From assembly GCA_001464115.1 (NCBI GenBank), contig LNES01000006.1, positions 62,001 through 126,000 of the forward strand: a DNA stretch of 64,000 nt. Direction: 5' to 3'. This DNA comes from Chlamydiae bacterium Ga0074140 (GTDB lineage: Bacteria > Chlamydiota > Chlamydiia > Chlamydiales > Rhabdochlamydiaceae). The first letter of the stretch is position 1; the number at the start of each line of letters is the position of its first letter. Positions 8,979 through 19,361 of the stretch are shown here, in pieces. A model generated the notes under the pieces. The model ran no database searches. It was not told the DNA's origin and saw only the letters and a list, made by a program, of their open reading frames with translations. A program made the position numbers and the translations under genes.

Positions 8979-9806
8979 ATGACTGCTATTAGTAAAGCTT
9001 CCCCAAATTTCTTTCAACGTGACACCTCCCTAGCGTTCGGAATCTACAATGAAACCCGGTTAATCGCTACAGTAGCGCTAAATGCTTTTCAGATTGCAAG
9101 AGAAGTTGCTCCTCATGCGAAAGAACTTTCGAAAGGATCGCAGGTCCCTGTTGGCACAGAAAAAATTACGTTCAAAATTACGAACGAATTTCTCATCTAT
9201 CTTGTCAAACCGAGCGCAAAAACCTCACCCACTCTGGAAAAAGTCGTCACGAGCCAAAGCTTGGCTAGGGTGGCAGCCTTTTTCTCACATGTAGATTTGT
9301 CCTCGTTTTGTTTTTTCAACCCCCACCGAATAAAAGAAAGCGAAATCCAGACTACCGTTAGGATCAACGTATCGCTTCCTTTAGAAATTGCCTACCGCCA
9401 GCACAAAGACTGGTTTAAAAAAATCGACATCCACCCTTCCCATCATAAATTCTCCTGTTTCGAGTATGTCATCGTGGAGTCAGGGTTTAACTTCGAAGAA
9501 TTTCTGAAGTTTCTGCACCACGTAACAAAAGATCAAAGAGCTGTTTCCTTTTTCGACTACATCGCGTTTCTAAAATCCAAAGGGATGCAAGAAGCATCTT
9601 TACCAATGCAGTCTGGGGATATCCTGGTTTACTACAACGACAATAAGGAGATCATACACGCTGCTCTGGTCGCAAAAGATCCTAAGCAGGTTTACACGAA
9701 ATTTGGCGACATCAACCCCTACGCCTACTTGCATCACGTCGATGAAACACCCATTGAATATGGAAAGCTTTTCCAGATCTTCCGAAAAAAAGCAGGAACC
9801 AAGTAG
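8979..9806 (+). CDS. Hypothetical protein, possible NlpC/P60-like cysteine peptidase
   Basis: C-terminal SCFEYVIVESGF ... GDILVYYNDNKEIIHAALV ... TKFGDINPYAY resembles the NlpC/CHAP Cys-His arrangement. Confidence 0.6.
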   Translation: MTAISKASPNFFQRDTSLAFGIYNETRLIATVALNAFQIAREVAPHAKELSKGSQVPVGTEKITFKITNEFLIYLVKPSAKTSPTLEKVVTSQSLARVAAFFSHVDLSSFCFFNPHRIKESEIQTTVRINVSLPLEIAYRQHKDWFKKIDIHPSHHKFSCFEYVIVESGFNFEEFLKFLHHVTKDQRAVSFFDYIAFLKSKGMQEASLPMQSGDILVYYNDNKEIIHAALVAKDPKQVYTKFGDINPYAYLHHVDETPIEYGKLFQIFRKKAGTK

Positions 9807-9842
9807 TAATTAATCAAAAACAACTTCGGGAAAATGGCCCTC

Positions 9843-10334
9843 CTAGTCGTTTGGCTGGTCGGCTCTAGTTTTGTATGTAGTGCCTTTGGGGATGTCGGTC
9901 GCAGAGTAAAAGCTGATGATTTTGAGAGCTTTATCTTTTTCTTGGTTAACGACGTTGTGCAACATGCCTTTCGGAATGAAGATTAAGTCCCCGCTTTTTA
10001 CTTGAGATGTTTTTCCATTTAGGATGCTTTGGCCGGTTCCTTCAACAATTAAAATGGCCTGATCAAACGTGTGGGTCTCACTGCCGATTTCATTGTTCGG
10101 ATTCGTTCGGGGTGAGATGTTCATAAACACAATTTGCTCCTGTTCGCCAGTAATAAAGGCCGTTTTCCAGTTTTCATTTTTTCTGGCTTTTTCAAGAAGG
10201 TTCTGAACAACAACTCCTTGGATTTTTTCGTTCCCATTCTCTTTGTTTTGAGCGGCGATGAACACTGTGGATAAAACTGCAAGAATCAATGAAGCAAATC
10301 CAAACGACCTCTTTCTAAATGCGACTATTTCCAT
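9843..10334 (-). CDS. Secreted cupin-domain protein
   Basis: ETHTFDQAILIVEGTGQSILNGKTSQVKSGDLIFIPKGMLHNVVN cupin motifs; N-terminal hydrophobic segment. Confidence 0.85.
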   Translation of the reverse strand: MEIVAFRKRSFGFASLILAVLSTVFIAAQNKENGNEKIQGVVVQNLLEKARKNENWKTAFITGEQEQIVFMNISPRTNPNNEIGSETHTFDQAILIVEGTGQSILNGKTSQVKSGDLIFIPKGMLHNVVNQEKDKALKIISFYSATDIPKGTTYKTRADQPND

Positions 10335-10412
10335 GCGCAGACTCCTGGTAAATTAAAATGTGTTATATCGAATCTCTAAATGGAGGGCAAGTCAATCTGT
10401 TGCAAAGATCTT

Positions 10413-10622
10413 TTAGGATTTTTTCAAGAAGCAGGTTTTGAGAACAATAGTGCTTTTGCCCTCGCGGCACTCTACCTCATCTTCATTGTCGGTCAGATGG
10501 ATATTCTTAAATTTCGCACCTCGTTTGAGGGTGATGGAAGACCCCTTTACCTTAAGGTCTTTAATGACCTGTACAGAGTCGCCCTCATTGAGAGGGTTTC
10601 CGTTGCTGTCTTTCACGTTCAT
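10413..10622 (-). CDS. PhnA/YjdM C-terminal domain protein
   Basis: VKDSNGNPLNEGDSVQVIKDLKVKGSSITLKRGAKFKNIHLTDNEDEVECREGKSTIVLKTCFLKK matches the PhnA domain pattern. Confidence 0.85.
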   Translation of the reverse strand: MNVKDSNGNPLNEGDSVQVIKDLKVKGSSITLKRGAKFKNIHLTDNEDEVECREGKSTIVLKTCFLKKS

Positions 10623-10638
10623 CGTTTCTTCTCTCCTT

Positions 10639-11220
10639 TCAAGGAGCAGCGGGCCTTAAAGCGGTTTGGAAACCATCTGCATAACCAGCCTTGTAACCTT
10701 CAGCGCGTCCGTTGTTATAGATCTCTGTGGCGTTCTGATATCCTTTAGCGCGTCCTTCGCTGAAACCTTTGTTATACCCTTCTTCGCTTGCATCCGCAAA
10801 AAGTTTCATGATGCACTCTCCTGGTTCTAGTGCAATGGCGAAGAGCACCTGCCCTGTTCTGTAATTCACGAACAGGTGCGTACATTGTTTCAAAGTCTCT
10901 TGATTGGAGGCATTAGCCTCATCCACTTCCAGATTACCATATTTTGCATAGACTTCGATCTGCGAGCCAAGATGCCAGTCGTTGGGAACACACTCATAGT
11001 TTTTCGGTACGAGCTGAACATCATTCCACCATTCTGAAATGCTTCTCCAACGCTTGGAAAATCCAATTACCTTCCAGCAGCTTTTGTCGGATAACACGAA
11101 ATATCCTTGTGTGTTTTGCAGTACAACTTTTGTGGAGAGCGCTTCTCTTTTTTCTGGCTCATCCGCACAGGCGGCTGAGCTGCTGAAAAGTACAATAACA
11201 ACGAACAACCATTTTTTCAT
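10639..11220 (-). CDS. Secreted protein with C-terminal Gly/Tyr heptad-like repeats
   Basis: Signal peptide MKKWLFVVIVLFSSSAACA; C-terminus EGYNKGFSEGRAKGYQNATEIYNNGRAEGYKAGYADGF. Confidence 0.7.
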   Translation of the reverse strand: MKKWLFVVIVLFSSSAACADEPEKREALSTKVVLQNTQGYFVLSDKSCWKVIGFSKRWRSISEWWNDVQLVPKNYECVPNDWHLGSQIEVYAKYGNLEVDEANASNQETLKQCTHLFVNYRTGQVLFAIALEPGECIMKLFADASEEGYNKGFSEGRAKGYQNATEIYNNGRAEGYKAGYADGFQTALRPAAP

Positions 11221-11581
11221 GCGACACCGTCCTTAAATCCAATGCGTTTGTAAGTTAGAAGGGAATTCTACGAAACTAGCGAATTTGTACCACTGAAAAG
11301 TTCAACCCAGCTCGACCTTATTGCGTAAATGGTGAATTTTACCACCGAGAGCACCGAGGCGCTTTGCGCAAGAAAAAATGGCAGGATGATGGGATGGTCT
11401 GAATAGGGAAAGAAAGAGACGAAGCTCTCTTTTTATCCGGGCCGCCTTGTTGATGTTTCTTTATCTCAGTCCGCTCGCTGGTAAAAACCAGACCATTTAC
11501 GCACCCACCACCAGCTCCCCGATCTCTGTCTTTTTAATCCATTTTTTACTAAACTGGCGACATTTAATGGGATGGTATCGA

Positions 11582-12079
11582 ATGAAGTATGGACTTCTTT
11601 TTTGCCTAGTATTTTCAACTCTTATTCAAGCTAAAGAGAGCGTTTGTAATTTTTCAGAGATCTCTTGCTTCCACCCCGCACCCCTTAAAGAGGAGACTAT
11701 GAAAACACTAGTTGTTGTCGGAAAAGAATATGTTTCGCTCCTTAACCGCATAGGAGCAGATCAAAATCTTTCTCATGTGAAAGATGTTTTATCACTATGC
11801 GCACCCAAGTGCAAAAAAATCGTCAATGGATCGGTCTGGTTTGAAGGCAGAGAACATTTTGTATCACAGCTATTATCAACCGGAGAAAAGGTGGGATTTT
11901 GGCGCATTGAGCCCCTTGATATCATCCCCGGTAAAGATGATCGTACAGTTGTCGTGCGTTTCCTCGTGCACACCGAAAAGGCCGGGATTTGGAATACTCT
12001 TGTGATTTTACGTTGCAATAGCGAGCTTTTAATCACAGAAATCAATGAAGTATTCAACAGCTACGAAGGCCCTCGCTGA
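11582..12079 (+). CDS. Secreted SnoaL/NTF2-like hypothetical protein
   Basis: Internal Met gives signal peptide MKYGLLFCLVFSTLIQA; remainder resembles a small alpha+beta fold. Confidence 0.55.
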   Translation: MKYGLLFCLVFSTLIQAKESVCNFSEISCFHPAPLKEETMKTLVVVGKEYVSLLNRIGADQNLSHVKDVLSLCAPKCKKIVNGSVWFEGREHFVSQLLSTGEKVGFWRIEPLDIIPGKDDRTVVVRFLVHTEKAGIWNTLVILRCNSELLITEINEVFNSYEGPR

Positions 12080-12128
12080 AAATCTTTTTGCGCTAGCAGT
12101 GGATTGTACTATGCATTTAACAGCACGT

Positions 12129-12962
12129 TTACTGCTTCAGAAATGCGAGAAGATCCGCATTCACCTGATCCTTGTGCGTTGAACAGATGCCATGTGGCGC
12201 GCCCTTGTAAATTTTCAACTGTGCGTTTTTGACAAGCTTTGAGGAGAGAAGGGCTGCAGCACCAATGGGCACGATCTGATCTTCATCTCCGTGAATGATC
12301 AAAGTAGGCACATCAAATTTTTTGAGATCTTCTGTAAAATCGGTCTCAGAAAACGCTTTGATGCAATCGTACGCGGCGTTAAAACCGCATAACATCCCTT
12401 GTAACCAGAACGAGTCGCGTAAGCCCTGTGACACGGGTTTGCCGGGCTTGTTGGCTCCATAGAACGGTGTGGCGAGGTCTTTAAAGTACTGCGATCTGTC
12501 GGCATGAACTCCGGCACGAATCTTATCAAATTCTGCTAGGGGTAATCCGCCGGGATTGGCGGCTGTCTTTAACATGATTGGCGGCACTGCACTGATCAGA
12601 ACTGCTTTTGCCACGCGCTTCGTGCCGTGACGCCCTATGTAGCGCGCAACTTCACCTCCACCTGTAGAATGCCCGACATGGACCGCTTTTTGTAGATCGA
12701 GGGCTTCTACGAGTTTTGCAAGATCATCCGCATAGCTGTTCATCTCATTTCCGCCCCAAGTCTGGCTTGACTTTCCGTGGCCGCGGCGGTCGTGTGCAAT
12801 ACATCGATATCCCTTGGAGGCAAGAAACAGCATCTGATCTTCCCAAGCATCGGCACTTAAGGGCCACCCATGACTGAAGACAATCGGCTGACCAGTTCCC
12901 CAATCTTTGTAGTGGATCTGAATATCTGCGTTATTCTCTTTACCAACTGTGATGTAGGGCAT
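12129..12962 (-). CDS. Alpha/beta hydrolase (non-heme chloroperoxidase-like)
   Basis: [52 protein letters not shown] catalytic blocks. Confidence 0.92.
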   Translation of the reverse strand: MPYITVGKENNADIQIHYKDWGTGQPIVFSHGWPLSADAWEDQMLFLASKGYRCIAHDRRGHGKSSQTWGGNEMNSYADDLAKLVEALDLQKAVHVGHSTGGGEVARYIGRHGTKRVAKAVLISAVPPIMLKTAANPGGLPLAEFDKIRAGVHADRSQYFKDLATPFYGANKPGKPVSQGLRDSFWLQGMLCGFNAAYDCIKAFSETDFTEDLKKFDVPTLIIHGDEDQIVPIGAAALLSSKLVKNAQLKIYKGAPHGICSTHKDQVNADLLAFLKQ

Positions 12963-13037
12963 GCAAAAACCTCCTCCTGCTTTAACTGTTTTCTCTAACG
13001 CCTAAAAAGGAAGAAGTCAAGTTCTCGATTAAAAAGC

Positions 13038-13072
13038 CCTCCTGCCCTATATGTGAGTTTTTATGCAGGAGG
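13038..13072 (+). promoter_or_regulatory. Hairpin sequestering the Shine-Dalgarno
   Basis: CCTCCTGC (13038-13045) pairs with GCAGGAGG (13065-13072), which contains the SD of the ATG at 13080. Confidence 0.6.
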
Positions 13073-13079
13073 AAATTTT

Positions 13080-13457
13080 ATGAAAACCTTAGGCGCGCTA
13101 CTCGGAGTTCTCTTTCTATCGCTTAGCGTAGAAGGACGATGTGAAAATGAAGAGCCATCGAATCAGATCGCACACGGCGGTAGTCGCGGCCATGGAGGAG
13201 AACATGGTGGCAGAGGGCACGAAGGTGGTCATGGAGAGCACCACCACGAAGGTGAACACCATGACGGTAGATACCACGATGGAAACTACTATTACGAAGA
13301 GGGAGGCCCCGATTATTTTTATGAACCCTATGACGAACCAGCTCCGTTATTCTGGGGCGAGGAAGAAGAGGAGGGAGAGTGGCATGGAGACCATGATCAC
13401 GGGCACGGAGAGCATCATGACCATGAGGGTGGACATGGGCACGGAGGCCACCACTAA
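13080..13457 (+). CDS. Secreted His/Gly/Glu-rich protein (putative metal binding)
   Basis: MKTLGALLGVLFLSLSVEGRCENEE signal-like, then HGG/HGEHH repeats; strong SD AGGAGGAAATTTT ATG. Confidence 0.75.
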   Translation: MKTLGALLGVLFLSLSVEGRCENEEPSNQIAHGGSRGHGGEHGGRGHEGGHGEHHHEGEHHDGRYHDGNYYYEEGGPDYFYEPYDEPAPLFWGEEEEEGEWHGDHDHGHGEHHDHEGGHGHGGHH

Positions 13458-13460
13458 CTA

Positions 13461-14273
13461 CTACTTCAAATCCCTTGTGTAATCGAACCAGGTATCTAGA
13501 TAATAGGTCGTGATAACGCTCCAGTTACTTCTTGTATACGTAACACTTGTTCCATTCTCGATCTTAAAATTAAAGTACCAGTCGCGCCAGGAGGCATTTG
13601 TAAGCGTTGAAAGGTGATCGATCAGTGCCTGTGGTGCCTCTCTGTCGACGATGATCCCATACCGATGATTCCAGGAAAGGGATATCCGTGTGCGTTTCTC
13701 TCCAATTTCTAACCGATACTCTCGAACTGCTTTGAAAGTATGCCCCATCGGGTTGTGCAAAATCCGCACCATATACTCTTTGTTGTCCAAACGATAATGA
13801 AAAACCTTATTCACAAATCCTGCTGAACTAAACAGCTCTTTAATTTCAGCATCCGCTTTTGAGTTGTCGATTTCTGTGTAAGTTGTAACCGGTCGCAGCG
13901 ATGCAAAAAGTTCTGGGGGAACCTCCTCATAACCTCGTAGATCGATATAGAAATCCGGATTTTGCGTATTTAGCTCCGGAATCAGATCTTTGAGGTGACT
14001 AATCAATTCGAATGGAAGATCTGCCATGATCCCCAGTGGCCAGGTTTGTGGAGAGGAGACCTCCTCAACCCATAGACGTTCTCTGTGCGGATTGTGAATG
14101 ATTGTGATCGGATAGGTGTAGTCTCCAAATGGATAGTCGACTGTGACCTGAGAAAATTCCCGCGAATGCACGCAGGCGAGGATTTGCGCATCCGCTGCGG
14201 CATCAAAATTTTCGGCATATGCAGAAATGCACACCAACAACGCTGCAACGAATCCAAAAAAAGCTTTTCTCAT
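13461..14273 (-). CDS. Secreted hypothetical protein
   Basis: Signal peptide MRKAFFGFVAALLVCISAYA; 270-aa ORF. Confidence 0.7.
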   Translation of the reverse strand: MRKAFFGFVAALLVCISAYAENFDAAADAQILACVHSREFSQVTVDYPFGDYTYPITIIHNPHRERLWVEEVSSPQTWPLGIMADLPFELISHLKDLIPELNTQNPDFYIDLRGYEEVPPELFASLRPVTTYTEIDNSKADAEIKELFSSAGFVNKVFHYRLDNKEYMVRILHNPMGHTFKAVREYRLEIGEKRTRISLSWNHRYGIIVDREAPQALIDHLSTLTNASWRDWYFNFKIENGTSVTYTRSNWSVITTYYLDTWFDYTRDLK

Positions 14274-14389
14274 ACCCCCTCCCTTTAAAATTGGGCGAAG
14301 CCATGGTATCTCGCTCTTTTTGATTTATGCAAGAGCCTATAAACAAAGAAAGAGGACAACTGTGGTTGTCCCCTTAATCGAAAATCTGC

Positions 14390-15028
<639 letters not shown>

Positions 15029-15063
15029 TTAAAAATTTCATGTTACCAGAGTGGGCAAAAAAC

Positions 15064-16857
15064 TCATTCTAATTTTTTATTGAGTTCATCCCAACGTAAG
15101 TAGAGTCTCTCGATCTCTGTTTCTGCAAGACCAATTGCTGTGCATAGCTCGGAAAGCCGTTTGGAATCTTGAGCGACCTCTGACGATGACAAAAGGCTGT
15201 TAAGCTGTTTAACCTCCTCCTCTAGCTGCGCGATCTTTCCCTCGATTTTTTCATGCTCGAGCTTTTCTCCGTAGGTCATTTTACTCTTCGGAGCCGTCAC
15301 CTCTTTTTTCTTCTCTTTCGGTCTCTCGGTAGATTTATCCGTCTTTTTTGAAGCTTGCCACTGCACATAATCAGGATAGAGCTGTACATCATCTGGATCA
15401 CCTAAGACGAGAAGCGCGTTACATGTGCGATCCAACATACATCGATCGTGCGTGATGAGCACAACCGCCCCAGGAAAATCGAGAAGGCTCTCTTCGAGTG
15501 TTTCAAGCGTTGGAATATCGAGATCGTTTGTCGGTTCGTCGAGAAGAAGGAGATCAGCAGGTTGAAGCATCAGATGCGCGATGGCAATGCGCGCCTTTTC
15601 CCCTCCTGAAAGTTTTCCGATCGGCATCTCTAGAATGTCCGGAGAGAACAAGAAACGTTTGCACCAGCCGTTTACGTGTATCGACTGGCCGCGGAAAAGT
15701 ACGTAATCGCCATGCGGGCATAGTGCTTTGCGAAGAGTGATATCGGGCGGAAGTTGGGCACGATGTTGATCAAAATAGACAATGGCAAGAGGATCGGCTC
15801 GTTTAATCGTTCCCTGATCTGGAGTCGCCTCTCCTGCGATGAGTTTTAACAGAGTGGTTTTGCCCGATCCGTTGGGCCCCATGAGACCGATTCGCGTTCC
15901 CGGAGAGAGAGTGAAGTCGAGATGTCGGAAGAGCACCCGACCATTCACCTCCTTAGAGAGATTTTTCGCGACAAGAAGTTTTCTTGTCTCTCGCTCGCTC
16001 GCAGCAAAATCGATCTCGGCGCGTTTCTGCACATTTCTCCCCTGGACCTGGGAGAGATCCTCTAAAAGCTCATGCGCCTCGTCGACCCTGGACTTGGATT
16101 TTGAGGTGCGCGCCTTCGGTGATCTGCGTAGCCAGTCGACCTCTCTGCGTGCCTTTGATGCCATCGACCGCTCCTGTTCGAGCTGTCCCTTCAAAAAATT
16201 CTCCTTTTGTTCGAGAAATTCGCTATACGAACCATCTATTGCAAATATCCCCCCAGGAAAAGCTGGATTAATCTCCACCGTGCGGTTCGTTACATTTTGG
16301 AGAAAGTAGCGATCATGACTGACGAGAAGATATCCATGGACCTCACGCAGAAGAAACTTTTCAAGCCAGAGAATCCCTTCAAGATCAAGGTGGTTTGTAG
16401 GCTCGTCTAAAAGAAGGAGATCGGGAGATTTGATGAGTTGCTCGGCGAGGCTAAGGCGCTTTTTCCATCCACCAGAAAGGCGTGCGGCTGAGGGTTCTGC
16501 GCCTGTGAATCCCAGCTTGCTCAACCAGGTCTCTGCGAGATGCTCTTTCTCATAGTCGGCTTTTTCTCGATCATCGCTTAGGGCATTGATGAGAATACTC
16601 TTGGGCGGCAAATCGGGAAACTCACACGACTGTGGGACATAGCCGAGACGCAAGCCCCGTTTTGCGGAGAGAATTCCCTCATCAGCTTTTTCAATTCCCG
16701 CAAGGATTTTTAGAAGAGTGGATTTCCCTGCGCCATTCGGGCCAATGAGTCCCAGACGATCGCCAACAAAAATACTGAGTGATAGCCCTTCGAAAAGGGG
16801 ACGTGAACCAAATGATTTGCTTAGAGATTGACAGCTGATAAGTAAAGGAGTGGTCAT
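15064..16857 (-). CDS. ABC-F family ATPase (Uup-like)
   Basis: Two Walker A (GPNGAGKST, GPNGSGKTT), LSGGWKKR/LSGGEKAR, LLLDEPTNHLD/LLLDEPTNDLD, coiled-coil C-terminus. Confidence 0.95.
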   Translation of the reverse strand: MTTPLLISCQSLSKSFGSRPLFEGLSLSIFVGDRLGLIGPNGAGKSTLLKILAGIEKADEGILSAKRGLRLGYVPQSCEFPDLPPKSILINALSDDREKADYEKEHLAETWLSKLGFTGAEPSAARLSGGWKKRLSLAEQLIKSPDLLLLDEPTNHLDLEGILWLEKFLLREVHGYLLVSHDRYFLQNVTNRTVEINPAFPGGIFAIDGSYSEFLEQKENFLKGQLEQERSMASKARREVDWLRRSPKARTSKSKSRVDEAHELLEDLSQVQGRNVQKRAEIDFAASERETRKLLVAKNLSKEVNGRVLFRHLDFTLSPGTRIGLMGPNGSGKTTLLKLIAGEATPDQGTIKRADPLAIVYFDQHRAQLPPDITLRKALCPHGDYVLFRGQSIHVNGWCKRFLFSPDILEMPIGKLSGGEKARIAIAHLMLQPADLLLLDEPTNDLDIPTLETLEESLLDFPGAVVLITHDRCMLDRTCNALLVLGDPDDVQLYPDYVQWQASKKTDKSTERPKEKKKEVTAPKSKMTYGEKLEHEKIEGKIAQLEEEVKQLNSLLSSSEVAQDSKRLSELCTAIGLAETEIERLYLRWDELNKKLE

Positions 16858-16908
16858 AATTTGTTTTTTAAATTAGAAGGTAGAAGAGATAAACATATGG
16901 AGTATTAG

Positions 16909-17250
16909 ATGAAAATCCCACCCATTTCCTCTACGTATCAGTCCCAACCTCCTGCGTCAGATCCGATTGTACAGGAATTTAATCAGTTATGGAACAACTG
17001 GTTCAATCACCCTACAAAACAATCTGCAGAAGCTCTTCTCGCTTTTATGAAAAAGAATCACGACCATTTTGAAGAGCTGGCAAAGCACGCGCCCCTTCCA
17101 CATCCCGATGTTCCTTTTGATGAAGCCTATGATGCGGCAATCAAAACCCTCCAATCCTGGATCGACCATGGGTGCAACCCTAATGCGACAACTGCCCCCT
17201 CCGAATTCATCTCGGATGTCGCTAAATGGATCAACTACGCCGGAAAGTAG
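16909..17250 (+). CDS. Hypothetical protein
   Basis: 113-aa ORF, ATG start, followed directly by the next ORF. Confidence 0.55.
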   Translation: MKIPPISSTYQSQPPASDPIVQEFNQLWNNWFNHPTKQSAEALLAFMKKNHDHFEELAKHAPLPHPDVPFDEAYDAAIKTLQSWIDHGCNPNATTAPSEFISDVAKWINYAGK

Positions 17251-17253
17251 AAA

Positions 17254-17748
17254 ATGAGGAAACTCTTCGACTGGATAAAAAAAGAGACCGTCCACGTTTT
17301 CCCAGTGTTTCTCTTCTTTTTTATCTGTTTTAATGTGATCAACCTCACACTCAGTTTTTTATTAAAACGAGCAGGCCTCTCCCCCTTCACATACGTTGAA
17401 ATTTTGATAGCCGCAGGGCTGATTGCAAAAATCCTGCTCGTCATCGACCATCTTCCAGTGGTGAACATTTTTCATAGACACCCTCTCATTTATACCGTTG
17501 CATGGAAAACTCTGTTCTACTCGATGATCACCCTATGCGTACGAATCACCATAAGATTTACCCCCTTTCTCGAGGGTATTGAGAGTTTAAAGCTAGATCT
17601 CGACAACTTTCTTGCGCAAATGGACTGGAGGCTCTTTTTTGCTATCCAAGTTTGGAACCTCATGCTCTTCTTCATTTTTGTGACGGGGCGCGAGCTAACA
17701 CGCGTGATCGGCCCCGCAAAAATGCGTCAGATCTTTTTTGGGCAGTGA
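17254..17748 (+). CDS. Hypothetical membrane protein
   Basis: 164 aa with about four hydrophobic segments. Confidence 0.65.
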   Translation: MRKLFDWIKKETVHVFPVFLFFFICFNVINLTLSFLLKRAGLSPFTYVEILIAAGLIAKILLVIDHLPVVNIFHRHPLIYTVAWKTLFYSMITLCVRITIRFTPFLEGIESLKLDLDNFLAQMDWRLFFAIQVWNLMLFFIFVTGRELTRVIGPAKMRQIFFGQ

Positions 17749-17812
17749 AAATTCGATAAATTATATAAAAATTTTAAATGATTAATTGTTAATAATTTAT
17801 GAAATACCATTA

Positions 17813-17847
17813 GGACAGAAAGTCCATTTTTTCTGGACATTCTGTCC
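17813..17847. promoter_or_regulatory. Paired inverted-repeat operator candidate upstream of abiEi
   Basis: GGACAGAAAGTCCATTTTTTCTGGACATTCTGTCC: two GGAC-N5-GTCC dyads forming a larger dyad, 13 bp before the ATG. Confidence 0.7.
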
Positions 17848-17860
17848 GCAGTATGCGAAC

Positions 17861-18493
17861 ATGAAGTTTATGGACACAACACTCCAAGAACTTCGAAATG
17901 CGGTGAGGGGCGAGGTTTTTGATAATCAGATTCTCATGTACTCATTGAGAAAATACAAAAAACCTCGAGACAAGATCTCCTCTCTTCTTAAAAACGAGTC
18001 CATTATTCAAATCAAAAAGGGGATCTACATATTTGGAGCTTCCTATCGAAGAGGCCACCTATCCCTCGAAACTGTGGCGAGCATGCTTGTACAACCTTCA
18101 TATATTTCTAGAGAATTTGCCCTACACAAATATGGCCTTTTACCAGAACGTATCGAGACCGTCACAAGCATGACGACAAAGAAAAAAAAGACATTCGACA
18201 CTCACCTAGGCCGCTTTGACTATTACTCTTTGAACTATGAGAAATTCGGAATCGGCGTGCAGATGAAAACCATCGCGAACGAAGGCGGGTATCTTTTCGC
18301 CACAAAAGAGAAAGCTTTGGTGGATTGGATAGCCTCCATTCCTCCCATTCCTAACCGAGAGACCCTTCGATTCTTCCTTTATGAAGAATCGAGAATAGAA
18401 GAAGCCGCGCTTCTCCCACTCAACCGTCGTCACTTAGAAGAAATCGTAAAAATTTACCACAATCGTAACGCAACCCTATTATTGACTCTTTGA
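17861..18493 (+). CDS. AbiEi-like antitoxin/transcriptional regulator (type IV TA)
   Basis: N-terminal wHTH; YISREFALHKYGLLPERIETVTSMTTKKKKTFDTHLGRFDYYSLN is AbiEi-like; followed by AbiEii. Confidence 0.85.
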   Translation: MKFMDTTLQELRNAVRGEVFDNQILMYSLRKYKKPRDKISSLLKNESIIQIKKGIYIFGASYRRGHLSLETVASMLVQPSYISREFALHKYGLLPERIETVTSMTTKKKKTFDTHLGRFDYYSLNYEKFGIGVQMKTIANEGGYLFATKEKALVDWIASIPPIPNRETLRFFLYEESRIEEAALLPLNRRHLEEIVKIYHNRNATLLLTL

Positions 18494-18494
18494 T

Positions 18495-19361
18495 ATGACA
18501 ACTCCTTTTCAAAGCATACTAAAGCGATATACCTGTAAGACAAAAAACGATTACGTAAATGCTATTCATGAAATCATCCAAGAAATTGCACTTGTCGGAT
18601 TATCTCGAGCAAAGTTCTTTGAGCACGCATCTTTTTATGGTGGAACTGCCCTCCGTATTCTATATGGGCTCGACCGGTTCAGTGAAGATCTCGATTTCTC
18701 TCTCTTAAAACCCGAAGCAAATTTTAATCTTCACCCTTATCTTCGCAGCATTGAAGAGGAGCTCCAAGCATTTGGTATCCGTGTAAAAATCGAACAAAAA
18801 ATTAAACACCCCCCTTCTCAAATTCTCTCAGCTTTTCTAAAGACAAATACCCTCGAGACATTTTTTTTAGTTGATCTTCCAGAACAAGAACGACAAAAGA
18901 TTCATTTAAATGAACAATTAAAGATCAAATTCGAAGTAGACGTTGATCCTCCACCCAATTTTGATACCGAAGTCAAATTCTTGCTGTCGCCTATTCCTCA
19001 CTCGGTACGAAGTTTTACTCTACCCAATCTTTTTGCAGGCAAAATGCACGCTCTCTTATTCCGAGAATGGAAAATCCGCATAAAAGGACGCGATTGGTAT
19101 GATTTTGTCTGGTTCGTTTCAAATAAAACGCCAATTTATTTGCCTCATCTGGAAGCACGCATGCGTCAATCCAAAAATTGGAACCGCTCCGATTCGCTCA
19201 CCCAAAAAATATTCGAAAACTTACTTGTGGAAAAGATCGACAAACTCTCGATCGAAATGGCAAAAAACGACATTCTCCCCTTTCTTCGCGATAAAAGAAG
19301 AATCGAGGTCTGGTCGAGGGAGTTTTTTTTGAGCTTAATTCCTCAAATTTTATACACCTAA
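18495..19361 (+). CDS. AbiEii-like nucleotidyltransferase toxin
   Basis: FYGGTALRILYGLDRFSEDLDFSL (GG(T)A...R.S.DLDF motif); KMHALLFREWKIRIKGRDWYDFVW. Confidence 0.92.
   Translation: MTTPFQSILKRYTCKTKNDYVNAIHEIIQEIALVGLSRAKFFEHASFYGGTALRILYGLDRFSEDLDFSLLKPEANFNLHPYLRSIEEELQAFGIRVKIEQKIKHPPSQILSAFLKTNTLETFFLVDLPEQERQKIHLNEQLKIKFEVDVDPPPNFDTEVKFLLSPIPHSVRSFTLPNLFAGKMHALLFREWKIRIKGRDWYDFVWFVSNKTPIYLPHLEARMRQSKNWNRSDSLTQKIFENLLVEKIDKLSIEMAKNDILPFLRDKRRIEVWSREFFLSLIPQILYT

Noticed and set aside
13141-13482. 113-aa ORF overlapping the His-rich protein in another frame
   Set aside because: Low-complexity Thr/Met/Glu product created by the HGG-type codon repeats; the frame with signal peptide and SD is preferred.
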